From: Halomonas halophila
Lineage (GTDB): Bacteria > Pseudomonadota > Gammaproteobacteria > Pseudomonadales > Halomonadaceae
Direction: 5' to 3'
Assembly: GCF_030406665.1 (NCBI RefSeq)
Contig: NZ_CP129121.1
Span: 124,001 to 188,000, forward strand
Length of the DNA: 64,000 nucleotides
The notes beneath the pieces are model-generated. The model did no database searches, had not been told where the DNA came from, and saw only the letters and a list, made by a program, of their open reading frames with translations. A program made the translations under genes and the position numbers. Positions 16,835-24,810 of the stretch are shown one piece after another. Every line of letters begins with the position of its first letter. Positions within the stretch are counted from its first letter, which is position 1.

Positions 16835-17191
16835 GGACACGCCGATTTATTGCTGCGCTCGATATCCTGACCGCCGGCGGTGCTCGCTCTCCTCATGTAG
16901 CGAGCTACACTCCGGGAGCTGTGCTCCGGCGGCGGCCAGTCTCTCATCGCTCGCGACATAAATCTGCGCATCCTTTATTGGATCGCTGACCGGCGGGATT
17001 TTCCCGCTCCCCGTTACCCCGCCGAGGCGCTGCGCCTCGATCGCCCAACCAGTCGCGCAAGCGAGATCGGGACGACGTCCCGGCGGGGCCCGATTCCGGT
17101 TTTTCCTGACACGCTCCCGGGCGCGAGGCTTCGCGACCCGCACGGGGAAGTCGTGTCTGCGAGTCACATATCATCAAGGATTGCCGCCGTT
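16835..17191. repeat. Hairpin-rich gap between ahpC and ahpF
   Basis: No convincing gene. The gap holds at least five short perfect inverted repeats: ACCGCCGGCGGT at 16870-16881, GTAGC/GCTAC at 16897-16908, GCGGGA/TCCCGC at 16993-17007, GAGGCG/CGCCTC at 17024-17038 and CGGGACGACGTCCCG at 17069-17083. The density suggests a mosaic intergenic repeat or a structured RNA, and it may set the AhpC:AhpF ratio by ending or processing most ahpC transcripts. Its - strand is open for ~100 codons but has no ribosome site or family resemblance. Confidence 0.5.
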
Positions 17192-18745
17192 ATGTTGGAC
17201 GACTCTCTGAAGCAACAGCTGAAAGCCTACCTCGGCAAGGTCACGCAACCCTTTGAGCTGGTCGCCACCCTGGATGACGGCGCCAAGTCCAAGGAACTGC
17301 ACGCTCTTCTCGAGCAGATCGCGGGCCTTTCCGACAAGATCACCCTGTCCACCGAGGGCAGCGACCGGCGCGTGCCGTCCTTCGCCCTGCACCGCGACGG
17401 CGAGCCCACTGGGGTAGTGTTCGCCGGCATTCCCATGGGTCACGAGTTCACCTCCCTGGTGCTGGCCCTGCTGCAGGTGGGCGGCCATCCGCCCAAGGCC
17501 AGCGACGAGGTCATCGAGCAGATCCGCTCCCTCGACGCCGACCTGCACTTCGAGACCTACTTCTCGCTGTCGTGCCAGAACTGCCCGGACGTGGTCCAGG
17601 CGCTGAACCTGATGGCGATCCTCAACCCGCGCATCTCCCACGACGCCATCGACGGCGCCCTGTTCCAGGACGAGGTCGAGGCCCGCGAGGTGATGTCGGT
17701 GCCGAGCGTGTTCCTCAACGGCGAGACCTTCGATCAGGGCCGCATGAGCCTGGAACAGATCCTGGCCAAGGTCGACACCGGCGCCGTCGAGCGCGAGGCC
17801 GCCAAGCTCAGCGAGAAGCCCGCCTTCGATACGCTGATGATCGGCGGCGGCCCGGCCGGCGCCGCGGCGGCCGTCTATGCGGCGCGCAAGGGCATTCGCA
17901 CCGGCGTGGCCGCCGAGCGCTTCGGCGGCCAGGTGCTGGACACCCTGTCGATCGAGAACCTGATCTCGGTGCCCCACACCGAGGGCCCCAAGCTGGCCGC
18001 GGCGCTGGAGGAGCACGTCAAGGAATACGACGTCGACATCATGAACCTGCAGCGCGCCGTCGAGCTGGTCCCGGGCGAGCCGGGCGGCGAGCACGAGGTG
18101 CGCTTCGCCTCCGGCGCCAGCCTCCGGAGCAAGACCCTGGTGCTGGCCACCGGCGCCCGCTGGCGCGAGATGAACGTGCCGGGCGAGGCCGAGTACCGCA
18201 ACAAGGGCGTGGCCTACTGCCCGCACTGCGACGGCCCGCTGTTCAAGGGCAAGCGCGTGGCGGTGATCGGCGGCGGCAACTCCGGCGTCGAGGCGGCCAT
18301 CGACCTGGCCGGCATCGTCGGCGAGGTCACGCTGATCGAGTTCATGGACGAACTGCGCGCCGACGAGGTGCTGCAGAAGAAGCTCGCCAGCCTGCCCAAC
18401 GTCGAAGTGATCAAGGGCGCGCGCACCACCGAGGTCAACGGCGACGGCAACCGCGTCACCGGCCTGACCTACGAGGAGCGCGCCTCCGGGGAACTGCGCG
18501 AGCTGGCCCTCGAGGGCGTCTTCGTGCAGATCGGTCTGGTGCCCAACACCGAGTGGCTGAAGGACTCGCCCATCGAACTCTCCGAGCGCGGCGAGATCGT
18601 GGTCGACGAGCGCGGCATGACCTCGGTGCCCGGCATCTTCGCCGCCGGCGACGTCACCACCGTGCCCTACAAGCAGATCGTCATCGCCATGGGCGAGGGC
18701 TCCAAGGCCGCCCTGGGCGCCTTCGATCACCTGATCCGCAGCTGA
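17192..18745 (+). CDS. ahpF: Alkyl hydroperoxide reductase subunit F
   Basis: Flavoprotein that passes electrons from NADH to AhpC. 517 residues. The N-terminal double-thioredoxin-like domain has the Cys128/Cys131 pair (LSCQNCPD). The FAD-binding motif is IGGGPAGAAAA (~218), the second redox pair is Cys343/Cys346 (YCPHCDGP), the NADH-binding motif is IGGGNSGVEAA, and GIFAAGDVTTVPYKQI lies near the C-terminus. ATG 17192 gives MLDDSLKQQLKAYL, matching the start of E. coli AhpF, with AAGGA 11 nt upstream. Confidence 0.97.
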   Translation: MLDDSLKQQLKAYLGKVTQPFELVATLDDGAKSKELHALLEQIAGLSDKITLSTEGSDRRVPSFALHRDGEPTGVVFAGIPMGHEFTSLVLALLQVGGHPPKASDEVIEQIRSLDADLHFETYFSLSCQNCPDVVQALNLMAILNPRISHDAIDGALFQDEVEAREVMSVPSVFLNGETFDQGRMSLEQILAKVDTGAVEREAAKLSEKPAFDTLMIGGGPAGAAAAVYAARKGIRTGVAAERFGGQVLDTLSIENLISVPHTEGPKLAAALEEHVKEYDVDIMNLQRAVELVPGEPGGEHEVRFASGASLRSKTLVLATGARWREMNVPGEAEYRNKGVAYCPHCDGPLFKGKRVAVIGGGNSGVEAAIDLAGIVGEVTLIEFMDELRADEVLQKKLASLPNVEVIKGARTTEVNGDGNRVTGLTYEERASGELRELALEGVFVQIGLVPNTEWLKDSPIELSERGEIVVDERGMTSVPGIFAAGDVTTVPYKQIVIAMGEGSKAALGAFDHLIRS

Positions 18746-18764
18746 TCGCCCCGCGGTTCATGCG

Positions 18765-18797
18765 GGACGCCCTCGCCGCTTTGCGGCGGGGGCGTCC
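18765..18797 (+). terminator. Strong hairpin after ahpF
   Basis: GGACGCCCTCGCCGC (18765-18779) pairs with GCGGCGGGGGCGTCC (18783-18797) around a TTT loop: 15 pairs with one G-T. There is no clear U-tract, so termination strength is uncertain. It lies between convergent genes. Confidence 0.6.
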
Positions 18798-18827
18798 TGC
18801 GTTGGGCGGGAAAATAACGGCGAGGGC

Positions 18828-19403
18828 TCACCCCGCGCGGCAGAGCGTCTCCATGCGGGCCAGCGCGGCGTCGGCGCCGTCCAGGCTGAAGACCAGGAAC
18901 CAGTGGTCGTCCTCGGCGCGATGGAGGCGCAGGCGCAGCGTCTCGCCGCCGCGCATCTCGTCGAGCACCTCGTCGGTGTCGGGCAGCACCAGGCGCGCGT
19001 AGAAGCCGCTGTTGCCGCGCTCGGTGATGAACTCGGCCCGGCCCTGGTGGACCCAGCCCTCATCGATCAGCAGGTCCACCGGTACCCGGTTGACGGTGCC
19101 GGTCTCGGCCTGGACCTCGTCGAGCTCGACGCGCAGCTCGAGCCAGGGGCGATCGCAGGCGTCCGGCGTGGCGTTGACGCTGAACACGCTGTCGCTATAG
19201 CTGTGCTGCTCGATGGCGCGCACGTGGCGTTCGTTCCCCAGCCGCAGCACCAGCGAGTGCCAGTCGCCGTGGGCTCGGGCGTCGTCGACGTTGTAGCTGC
19301 CGGCCAGCGCCGGGGTGGCGAGGGTCATGCCCATCAGCGCGCTTAGCGAGAGAGGCATCAGGCAAGAGAGGAAGGGGCGTGAGGAGAACATGCGGGCATC
19401 CAT
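18828..19403 (-). CDS. Hypothetical exported protein
   Basis: 191 residues, family not recognised. A long N-terminus (MDARMFSSRPFLSCLMPLSLSALMGMTLATPALA) ends in a likely signal-peptidase site, so the mature protein should be periplasmic. The mature part is acidic, with two cysteines (PDACDRP and the C-terminal ETLCRAG) that could form a disulfide, and alternating short strands suggesting a beta-rich fold. It is convergent with ahpF and lies just downstream of nsrR on the same strand, with only 46 bp between them. A shorter start at a later Met would still keep the signal peptide. Confidence 0.75.
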   Translation of the reverse strand: MDARMFSSRPFLSCLMPLSLSALMGMTLATPALAGSYNVDDARAHGDWHSLVLRLGNERHVRAIEQHSYSDSVFSVNATPDACDRPWLELRVELDEVQAETGTVNRVPVDLLIDEGWVHQGRAEFITERGNSGFYARLVLPDTDEVLDEMRGGETLRLRLHRAEDDHWFLVFSLDGADAALARMETLCRAG

Positions 19404-19449
19404 GACCGTGGCGTCGGGAGACTAGCACGCGGTGTCGAAGCTGTCGGCC

Positions 19450-19908
19450 TTACGAGGCCTGTGAGGCGTCCTCGATATTCAGCAGCTGGACCAGCTCGGC
19501 GCGCTGCTGGCCCAGCAGGTCGGCGAGGGTGTAGCGGTCGAGCACCGACAGGAAGGCCGCCAGGGCCTCGCCGAGGATCGGCTTCAGCCGGCAAGCGGGG
19601 GTGATGGTGCAGGCGTTGCCGTCGCGGAAGCATTCCACCAGGCTGAGGTCGGGCTCGGTGTCGCGCACCAGCCCGCCCAGCGAGATCTCGGCGGGCGCCC
19701 GCTTCAGCCGCAGGCCGCCGTGCTTGCCGCGGGTGGCGGTCAGGTAGCCGAGCCGATTGAGCTCCTGCACCACCTTCATCAGATGGTTGCGCGAGATGGC
19801 GAAGCGCTCGGCGATCTCCGAGATGGTCGCGCGCTCCTCGTCCTGCCCCTTCACGGCCAGATAGATCAGCACGCGTAGCGAGTAGTCGGTGAATCGGGTC
19901 AGGCGCAT
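19450..19908 (-). CDS. nsrR: Nitric-oxide-sensing repressor NsrR (Rrf2 family)
   Basis: Iron-sulfur transcription repressor that releases its targets when NO damages its cluster. 152 residues. The N-terminal winged helix-turn-helix reads MRLTRFTDYSLRVLIYLA and ISRNHLMKVVQELNRLGYL. The three cluster cysteines, Cys93, Cys100 and Cys106, lie in the NsrR-specific pattern C-x6-C-x5-C ending TPACRLK, and YTLADLL follows. A likely target is hmp in this window, whose promoter contains an NsrR-like site. It is divergent from hemN. Confidence 0.92.
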   Translation of the reverse strand: MRLTRFTDYSLRVLIYLAVKGQDEERATISEIAERFAISRNHLMKVVQELNRLGYLTATRGKHGGLRLKRAPAEISLGGLVRDTEPDLSLVECFRDGNACTITPACRLKPILGEALAAFLSVLDRYTLADLLGQQRAELVQLLNIEDASQAS

Positions 19909-20014
19909 GGGGTCTCCGGACGCGGCGGGAAGCGGTCTTCATTCTATCACGGCGAGGGCGGGCTCCCGGCACGTCGCGTCGCCGCGGCGTTTCGCCGCGA
20001 TCGGCGGCGGTGAA

Positions 20015-20028
20015 TTGACCGGCATCAA
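20015..20028 (+). promoter_or_regulatory. Anr/FNR box upstream of hemN
   Basis: TTGAC-CGGC-ATCAA, a 9/10 match to TTGAT-N4-ATCAA. A -10-like CATAAT lies at 20070-20075, placing the box centre ~60 bp before the expected transcription start (class I position). Fits oxygen-limited induction of hemN. Confidence 0.75.
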
Positions 20029-20102
20029 GCCGGCGCCGGGTGGTACCCGTGGGGCCGCGGGCGGGCTGGCATAATATGGGCAGCGTTCATGGAGGTCCGA
20101 TC

Positions 20103-21488
20103 ATGCCCCAGCCACAGCCGTTCATCCGCCCCCTCGTCGAGAAGTACGACCGCCCCGGGCCGCGCTATACCTCCTATCCCACGGCGCCGCAGTTCCATGC
20201 CGCCTTCGCCGAGGACGATTATCGGGCCCAGGCCGCCCAGAGCCATCGCGTCGCCGCGCCCAAGCCGCTGTCGGCCTACGTGCACGTCCCCTTCTGCGAA
20301 AGCCTCTGCTATTACTGCGCTTGCCACAAGATCGTCACCCATCGCCGCGAGCGGGCGGCCGAGTATCTCGCCCTGCTGAAGCGCGAGATCGGTCTCCAGG
20401 CCGAACTCTTCGATAGTGAGCGCACGCTTGCCCAGCTGCACCTGGGTGGCGGCACGCCGACCTATCTGAACACTGCCCAGCTCGGTGAGCTGATGGAGGC
20501 CCTGGCGGCGGGCTTTCGCTTCGCGCCCCCCGAGGCCCGGGAGTTTTCCCTGGAGGTCGACCCGCGTACCGTCACCCCGTCGCAGCTGCATGAGCTGCGT
20601 GCGCTGGGCTTCAATCGCCTGAGCTTCGGCGTTCAGGACTTCGACCCCGAGGTGCAGGCGGCGGTCAACCGCGTCCAGGGCGAGGCCGAGGTGGCCGCCT
20701 TGATGACGGCCGCCCGGGACGCCGGCTTCCACTCGGTGAGCGTCGATCTGATCTACGGCCTGCCACGCCAGACCGTGGCCAGCTTCGCGGCCACCCTGGA
20801 CAAGATCGTCGCCCTGCGGCCGGATCGCATCGCCACCTACAGCTATGCCCATCTGCCCGAGCGCTTCAAGGCCCAGCGGCTGATCCGCGACGAGGACATG
20901 CCGCCGCCCGAGCGCAAGCTCGAGCTACTGGAGCTGACCATCCATCGCCTGACCGACGCCGGCTACGTCTACATCGGCATGGACCACTTCGCGCTGCCCG
21001 ACGACGAACTGGTCCGGGCCCAGCGCGAAGGTACCCTGCAGCGCAACTTCCAGGGCTACTCCACCCACGCCGACTGCGATCTGATCGGGCTTGGCGTCAG
21101 CGCCATCGGCGAGGTCGGAGACGGCTACAGCCAGAACGTCAAGGAGATCGCCGCCTATCGCGAGCGCCTCGAGGCCGGGCGGCTGCCGGTGCTGCGCGGC
21201 TACCGGCTCGACGACGAGGATCGCCTGCGCCGCGACGTCATCCACGCCCTGATGTGCCATGGTCGCGTGGACGTCGATGCCATCGAGGCGCGTCACGGCA
21301 TCGACTTCGCCGGCCACTTCGACGATGCCCTGAAGGCCCTGGCGCCGATGCGTGACGATGGCCTGATCACGCTGGGCGAGCGCCGCCTCGAGGTGCGCCC
21401 GGCCGGCCGTCTGATGTTGCGCAACCTGGCCATGGTCTTCGATGCCTACCTGGACGGCGACAAGGTGCGCTACTCCCGGACCGTCTAG
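20103..21488 (+). CDS. hemN: Oxygen-independent coproporphyrinogen III oxidase HemN
   Basis: Radical-SAM enzyme that converts coproporphyrinogen III to protoporphyrinogen IX without oxygen, needed for haem synthesis during anaerobic nitrate respiration. 461 residues. The cluster motif is Cys65-x3-Cys69-x2-Cys72 followed by Cys74 (VPFCESLCYYCAC), then LHLGGGTPTYL, and the C-terminal HemN domain (RNFQGYSTHADCDLIGLGVSAIG). GGAGGT lies 6 nt before ATG 20103, which decides the start over upstream in-frame ATGs. An Anr/FNR box precedes it. Confidence 0.96.
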   Translation: MPQPQPFIRPLVEKYDRPGPRYTSYPTAPQFHAAFAEDDYRAQAAQSHRVAAPKPLSAYVHVPFCESLCYYCACHKIVTHRRERAAEYLALLKREIGLQAELFDSERTLAQLHLGGGTPTYLNTAQLGELMEALAAGFRFAPPEAREFSLEVDPRTVTPSQLHELRALGFNRLSFGVQDFDPEVQAAVNRVQGEAEVAALMTAARDAGFHSVSVDLIYGLPRQTVASFAATLDKIVALRPDRIATYSYAHLPERFKAQRLIRDEDMPPPERKLELLELTIHRLTDAGYVYIGMDHFALPDDELVRAQREGTLQRNFQGYSTHADCDLIGLGVSAIGEVGDGYSQNVKEIAAYRERLEAGRLPVLRGYRLDDEDRLRRDVIHALMCHGRVDVDAIEARHGIDFAGHFDDALKALAPMRDDGLITLGERRLEVRPAGRLMLRNLAMVFDAYLDGDKVRYSRTV

Positions 21489-21704
21489 GCGTGGTCCCAG
21501 GGGAGCGTGATCGCCCTGTCACCCCGGTACGAGTTTCCTGCCGTCTGCCAGGCAGCCGTTTGCCTGATTCCCTCGTCGCGATAATCAGCGGCCCTTCCGA
21601 TGGTGAAGCCTGCGTTCTGTGACGATGCTTAGCTTGCGTGTAACAAAATGTTGTATGGCGTTATGTCGCGTCGACGGCGAGGGCCGGCGGCGGGGGAGGG
21701 CGAG

Positions 21705-22385
21705 ATGCAAGGGTTCAAGTTGGCTGCCCTGGTCGTCGCCGTGGGCTGTCTGTCAGCCGCCGGCGTACAGGCGCAGTCGGGAGTCGAGGGTTCCGGGGGC
21801 AGCACGCTCTCGGAAGACGAGATGGCGAGGGTCGCCAACGATCAACTGACCGAGCCGGCCGGGTCGGGGAGCCTGACCGATGCCGAGATTGACGCGTTGC
21901 TCGAGGACCTGCCGGCGCCGGCCGCCGGGGGCGGCGGTGGTGGCTGCGGCGGTGGGCTGCTGGACGGATGCGACGGCACCTTCCTGCCCCTGATTGCCGC
22001 CGTGCCGAGCGAGGAGGTCATTCCCGCGCCGACTGTGCCCACCACGCCCACTGGCGCACCCACCACACCAACGAATGGTAACGATGGCGGCGGCGATGGC
22101 GGTAATGGTGGCGGGGGTGACGGCGGCGGTAATGGCGGCGGCGGTGACGGCGGCGGTAATGGTGGCGGCGGCGGCGGTGGTTCCGGCGGCGGCGGCGGTG
22201 GTTCCGGCGGCGGCGGTGGTTCCGGCGGCGGCGGTGGTGGTTCCGGCGGCGGCGGTGGTGGTTCCGGCGGCGGCGGTGGTGGTTCCGGCGGCGGCGGTGG
22301 TTCCGGAGCCGGTGGTAATGGTGGCAACGCTGGAGGAGGTGGCGGAGCCGGTGGTACCGGTTCAGGTGCCGGCGGCGGCTTCTGA
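21705..22385 (+). CDS. Exported glycine-rich repeat protein of unknown function
   Basis: 226 residues, not recognised. A signal peptide (MQGFKLAALVVAVGCLSAAGVQA) is followed by an acidic region with two similar segments (TLSEDEMARVAN and SLTDAEIDALLEDL), a GCGGGLLDGCDG cysteine pair, a Thr/Pro-rich linker and a ~100-residue tail made almost only of Gly, Ser, Asn and Asp, with seven GGGGGS-type units encoded by an 18/21-nt tandem repeat. ATG 21705 is preferred to an upstream ATG because a GGGGGAGGG ribosome site precedes it and it exposes the signal peptide. A strong terminator follows. The flexible tail suggests a secreted or surface protein. Confidence 0.7.
   Translation: MQGFKLAALVVAVGCLSAAGVQAQSGVEGSGGSTLSEDEMARVANDQLTEPAGSGSLTDAEIDALLEDLPAPAAGGGGGGCGGGLLDGCDGTFLPLIAAVPSEEVIPAPTVPTTPTGAPTTPTNGNDGGGDGGNGGGGDGGGNGGGGDGGGNGGGGGGGSGGGGGGSGGGGGSGGGGGGSGGGGGGSGGGGGGSGGGGGSGAGGNGGNAGGGGGAGGTGSGAGGGF
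22156..22311 (+). repeat. Tandem 18/21-nt minisatellite inside the glycine-rich gene
   Basis: TTCCGG recurs at 22181, 22202, 22220, 22241, 22262, 22283 and 22301, giving spacings of 21, 18, 21, 21, 21 and 18 nt, filled by GGCGGCGGCGGT-type triplets. All units keep the frame, so copy-number change would lengthen or shorten the Gly/Ser tail without a frameshift. Confidence 0.9.
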
Positions 22386-22410
22386 CGCGTGTTGCCTGAT
22401 GCCAAGCTTG

Positions 22411-22440
22411 GCGCCCGACCTTCACGGTCGGGCGCTTTCT
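22411..22440 (+). terminator. Rho-independent terminator after the glycine-rich gene
   Basis: GCGCCCGACC (22411-22420), loop TTCAC, GGTCGGGCGC (22426-22435), then TTTCTTT. A 10-bp perfect GC-rich stem with a T-tract. Confidence 0.92.
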
Positions 22441-22462
22441 TTCGTCCGCGGCTCGGGCGGAT

Positions 22463-22509
22463 GATCCATATCATGTGTGTTGAGAGTGATTTTCGTCTAT
22501 ATATGGTAG
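22463..22509 (+). promoter_or_regulatory. Tandem NrdR-like boxes upstream of nrdJa
   Basis: Two 16-bp elements resemble the NrdR box ACACTATATATAGTGT: 22463-22478 (9/16) and 22494-22509 (10/16, with CTATATAT intact). They are separated by 15 bp (31 bp start to start), the spacing typical of NrdR box pairs. They sit in the only AT-rich part of the leader, ~120-160 bp before the ATG, where the promoter should be. Confidence 0.55.
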
Positions 22510-22626
22510 TCAGATATCGCGCCGTCGGGAGCGGGCCCGTGCCATGCGACCTCCGCCGCCGGGATGCTCCGCGACAGGCGGTCGTGCGCGACCGCTGCCG
22601 TTTTCACCGCACATGAGAGAGAATCG

Positions 22627-24738
22627 ATGCGTACCACCACTGCCAAGGATGCGCCCAGCGTCGACGAGGTGCCGCTGCAGGCGCCTTCGCTCGATATCTG
22701 GGACAGCAAGTATCGCCTCAAGGACCGTCACGGCCGGCCGGTGGACGCCGACCCCGCCGCCACCCGGGAGCGGGTGGCCCGGGCGCTGGCCGCGGTGGAG
22801 GACGACGCCGAGGCCTGGCTGCCCCAGTTCCGCTGGGCGCTGGACAACGGCGCCATCCCGGCCGGGCGCATTGTCGCCAACGCCGGGGCGGAGGCCGTCA
22901 AGCCGGCGGTCAGCCTGATCAACTGCACGGTCTCGCGCACCCTCCACGATTCGATGCGTGACATCCTCGAGGGCGTGGTGGAAGCCGGCATGACCCTCAA
23001 GGCGGGCTGCGGCATCGGCTATGACTTTTCGACCCTGCGTCCCCGCGGCGCCTTCGTGTTCGGCGCCGGGGCCGGCACTAACGGCCCGCTGGCGTTCATG
23101 GATATCTACGACAGGATGTGCTTCACCGTGGCTTCGGCGGGCGGGCGCCGCGGCGCCCAGATGGGGACCTTCGACGTCGGCCATCCGGACGTGAAGAGCT
23201 TCATCGAGGCCAAGCGCGAGGCCGGCCGGCTACGCCAGTTCAACCTCAGCCTGCTGATCACCGACGAGTTCATGGAGGCGGTTCGCGCCGACGCCGACTG
23301 GCCGCTGGCGTTCCCGCTGCATCCCGCCGAGAAGGACGACGTCGACGACAGCGAACTGATCTACCGCGACTGGCCGGTGGTCGAGGAGGGCTACACCCTC
23401 GACGACCAGGGCCGGGTGGCCTGCCGCGTGGTCGAGACGGTCCGCGCCCGCGGGCTGTGGGACACCATCATGCGCTCCACCTACGACTTCGCCGAGCCGG
23501 GCTTCATCCTGATCGACCAGGTCAATCGCATGAACAACAACTGGTTCTGCGAGGAGATCCGCGCCACCAACCCCTGCGGCGAGCAGCCGCTGCCGCCCGA
23601 GGGCGCCTGCCTGCTGGGCTCGATCAACCTCACGCGCTTCGTGCTCGAGCCCTTCGGCGAGGCGCCGCGCTTCGACTGGGAGCGCTACCGCCGGGTGGTG
23701 GCGATCTTCACCCGCATGCTCGATAACGTGGTGGAGATCAGCGGCCTGCCGCTCGACGGCCAGCGCCGCGAGATCGCGGCCAAGCGCCGCCACGGTATGG
23801 GCTTTTTGGGGCTGGGCTCGGCGCTGACCATGCTCAAGCTGCCCTACGGCTCGCCGGAGTCGCTGGCCTTTACCGAGGAAGTCAGCCGGGTGCTGGCGGT
23901 CGAGGGCTGGAAGCAGGCCCTGGCGCTGGCCAAGGAGAAGGGCATGGCGCCGGTGCTGGCCGAGTCGTTCGAGCTGACGCCGCGCATGCTGCGCGAGCGC
24001 CCGGAGCTCAAGCAGGACGGCTATCAGGCCGGCGACCGGGTGCCGGGGCGAATCCTGCACGCCCGCTACAGCCGCTACATGCAGAAGGTCGCCGAGGTCG
24101 AGCCCGAGCTGGTGGCCGAGCTCGCCGAGCACGGCGCGCGCTTCACCCATCACAGCTCCATCGCGCCCACCGGCACCATTTCGCTGTCGCTGGGCAACAA
24201 CGCCTCCAACGGCATCGAGCCGTCCTTCTCGCATCGCTACTTCCGCAACGTCATTCGCGCCGGGCGCAAGACCAAGGAGCAGATCGAGGTGGTCTCCTTC
24301 GAGCTGGCGGCCTATCGCCATGTCGTCGCCCCCGAGGCCGTGGAGAGTGACCTGCCGGACTACTTCGTCACCGCCGACGGCGTCTCGCCGGCCCAGCACG
24401 TGGCGGTGCAGGCCGCCGCCCAGGCCTGGATCGACTCGGCGATCTCCAAGACCGTCAACGTGCCCACCGATTTCGCCTACGAGGACTTCCAGGATCTCTA
24501 CCTGGACGCCTACGACAGCCGGCTCAAGGGCTGCACTACCTTCCGCTTCAATCCCGAGGCCTTCCAGGGCGTGCTGGTGCGCGAGGACGACCTCAAGAAT
24601 ACCGTCTACGTCTTCGAGCTGGAGAACGGCGAACGGCTGGAGCTTTCCGGCGACGAGACGGTGATCTACGAGGGCGAGGAGCACACCGCGGCGAACCTGC
24701 ACGATGCGCTCAAGGAGGGCACCTATGGCAAGTGGTAA
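22627..24738 (+). CDS. nrdJa: Adenosylcobalamin-dependent ribonucleotide reductase, large part (NrdJa)
   Basis: Class II ribonucleotide reductase: makes deoxyribonucleotides with or without oxygen, using B12. 703 residues with the (alpha/beta)10 barrel features: GRIVANAGAE, INCTVSRTLHDSM, KAGCGIGYDFS, the active-site loop NPCGEQPLPPEGACLLGSINL and APTGTISLSLGNNASNGIEP. The frame stops at 24738 before the redox-active C-terminal tail, which is encoded by the next gene, 72 bp on; this is the NrdJa/NrdJb split known from Pseudomonas aeruginosa. ATG 22627 follows GAGAGAATCG. No B12 riboswitch was found upstream. Confidence 0.93.
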   Translation: MRTTTAKDAPSVDEVPLQAPSLDIWDSKYRLKDRHGRPVDADPAATRERVARALAAVEDDAEAWLPQFRWALDNGAIPAGRIVANAGAEAVKPAVSLINCTVSRTLHDSMRDILEGVVEAGMTLKAGCGIGYDFSTLRPRGAFVFGAGAGTNGPLAFMDIYDRMCFTVASAGGRRGAQMGTFDVGHPDVKSFIEAKREAGRLRQFNLSLLITDEFMEAVRADADWPLAFPLHPAEKDDVDDSELIYRDWPVVEEGYTLDDQGRVACRVVETVRARGLWDTIMRSTYDFAEPGFILIDQVNRMNNNWFCEEIRATNPCGEQPLPPEGACLLGSINLTRFVLEPFGEAPRFDWERYRRVVAIFTRMLDNVVEISGLPLDGQRREIAAKRRHGMGFLGLGSALTMLKLPYGSPESLAFTEEVSRVLAVEGWKQALALAKEKGMAPVLAESFELTPRMLRERPELKQDGYQAGDRVPGRILHARYSRYMQKVAEVEPELVAELAEHGARFTHHSSIAPTGTISLSLGNNASNGIEPSFSHRYFRNVIRAGRKTKEQIEVVSFELAAYRHVVAPEAVESDLPDYFVTADGVSPAQHVAVQAAAQAWIDSAISKTVNVPTDFAYEDFQDLYLDAYDSRLKGCTTFRFNPEAFQGVLVREDDLKNTVYVFELENGERLELSGDETVIYEGEEHTAANLHDALKEGTYGKW

Positions 24739-24810
24739 ACCAGGGCTCGCGACGGCCATGAACGGCCGTCCGTCAAACGACACCGCATCGGCTTTCACAG
24801 GAGCCCCGTC

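Noticed and set aside
16847..17167. ~106-codon frame on the - strand in the ahpC-ahpF gap
   Set aside because: No ribosome site, odd composition, and it spans all the hairpins; more likely chance coding over a structured repeat.
21641..21655. Operator-like TAACA-AAATG-TTGTA before the glycine-rich gene
   Set aside because: Imperfect and not assignable to a known regulator; no good -35/-10 spacing around it.
22156..22311. CRISPR-like array
   Set aside because: Units of 18/21 nt are contiguous, without unique spacers, and lie in frame inside a Gly/Ser-coding gene.
22386..22626. Cobalamin riboswitch before nrdJa
   Set aside because: I looked for the B12-box and the multi-arm core and found neither; the leader is better explained by NrdR-like boxes.
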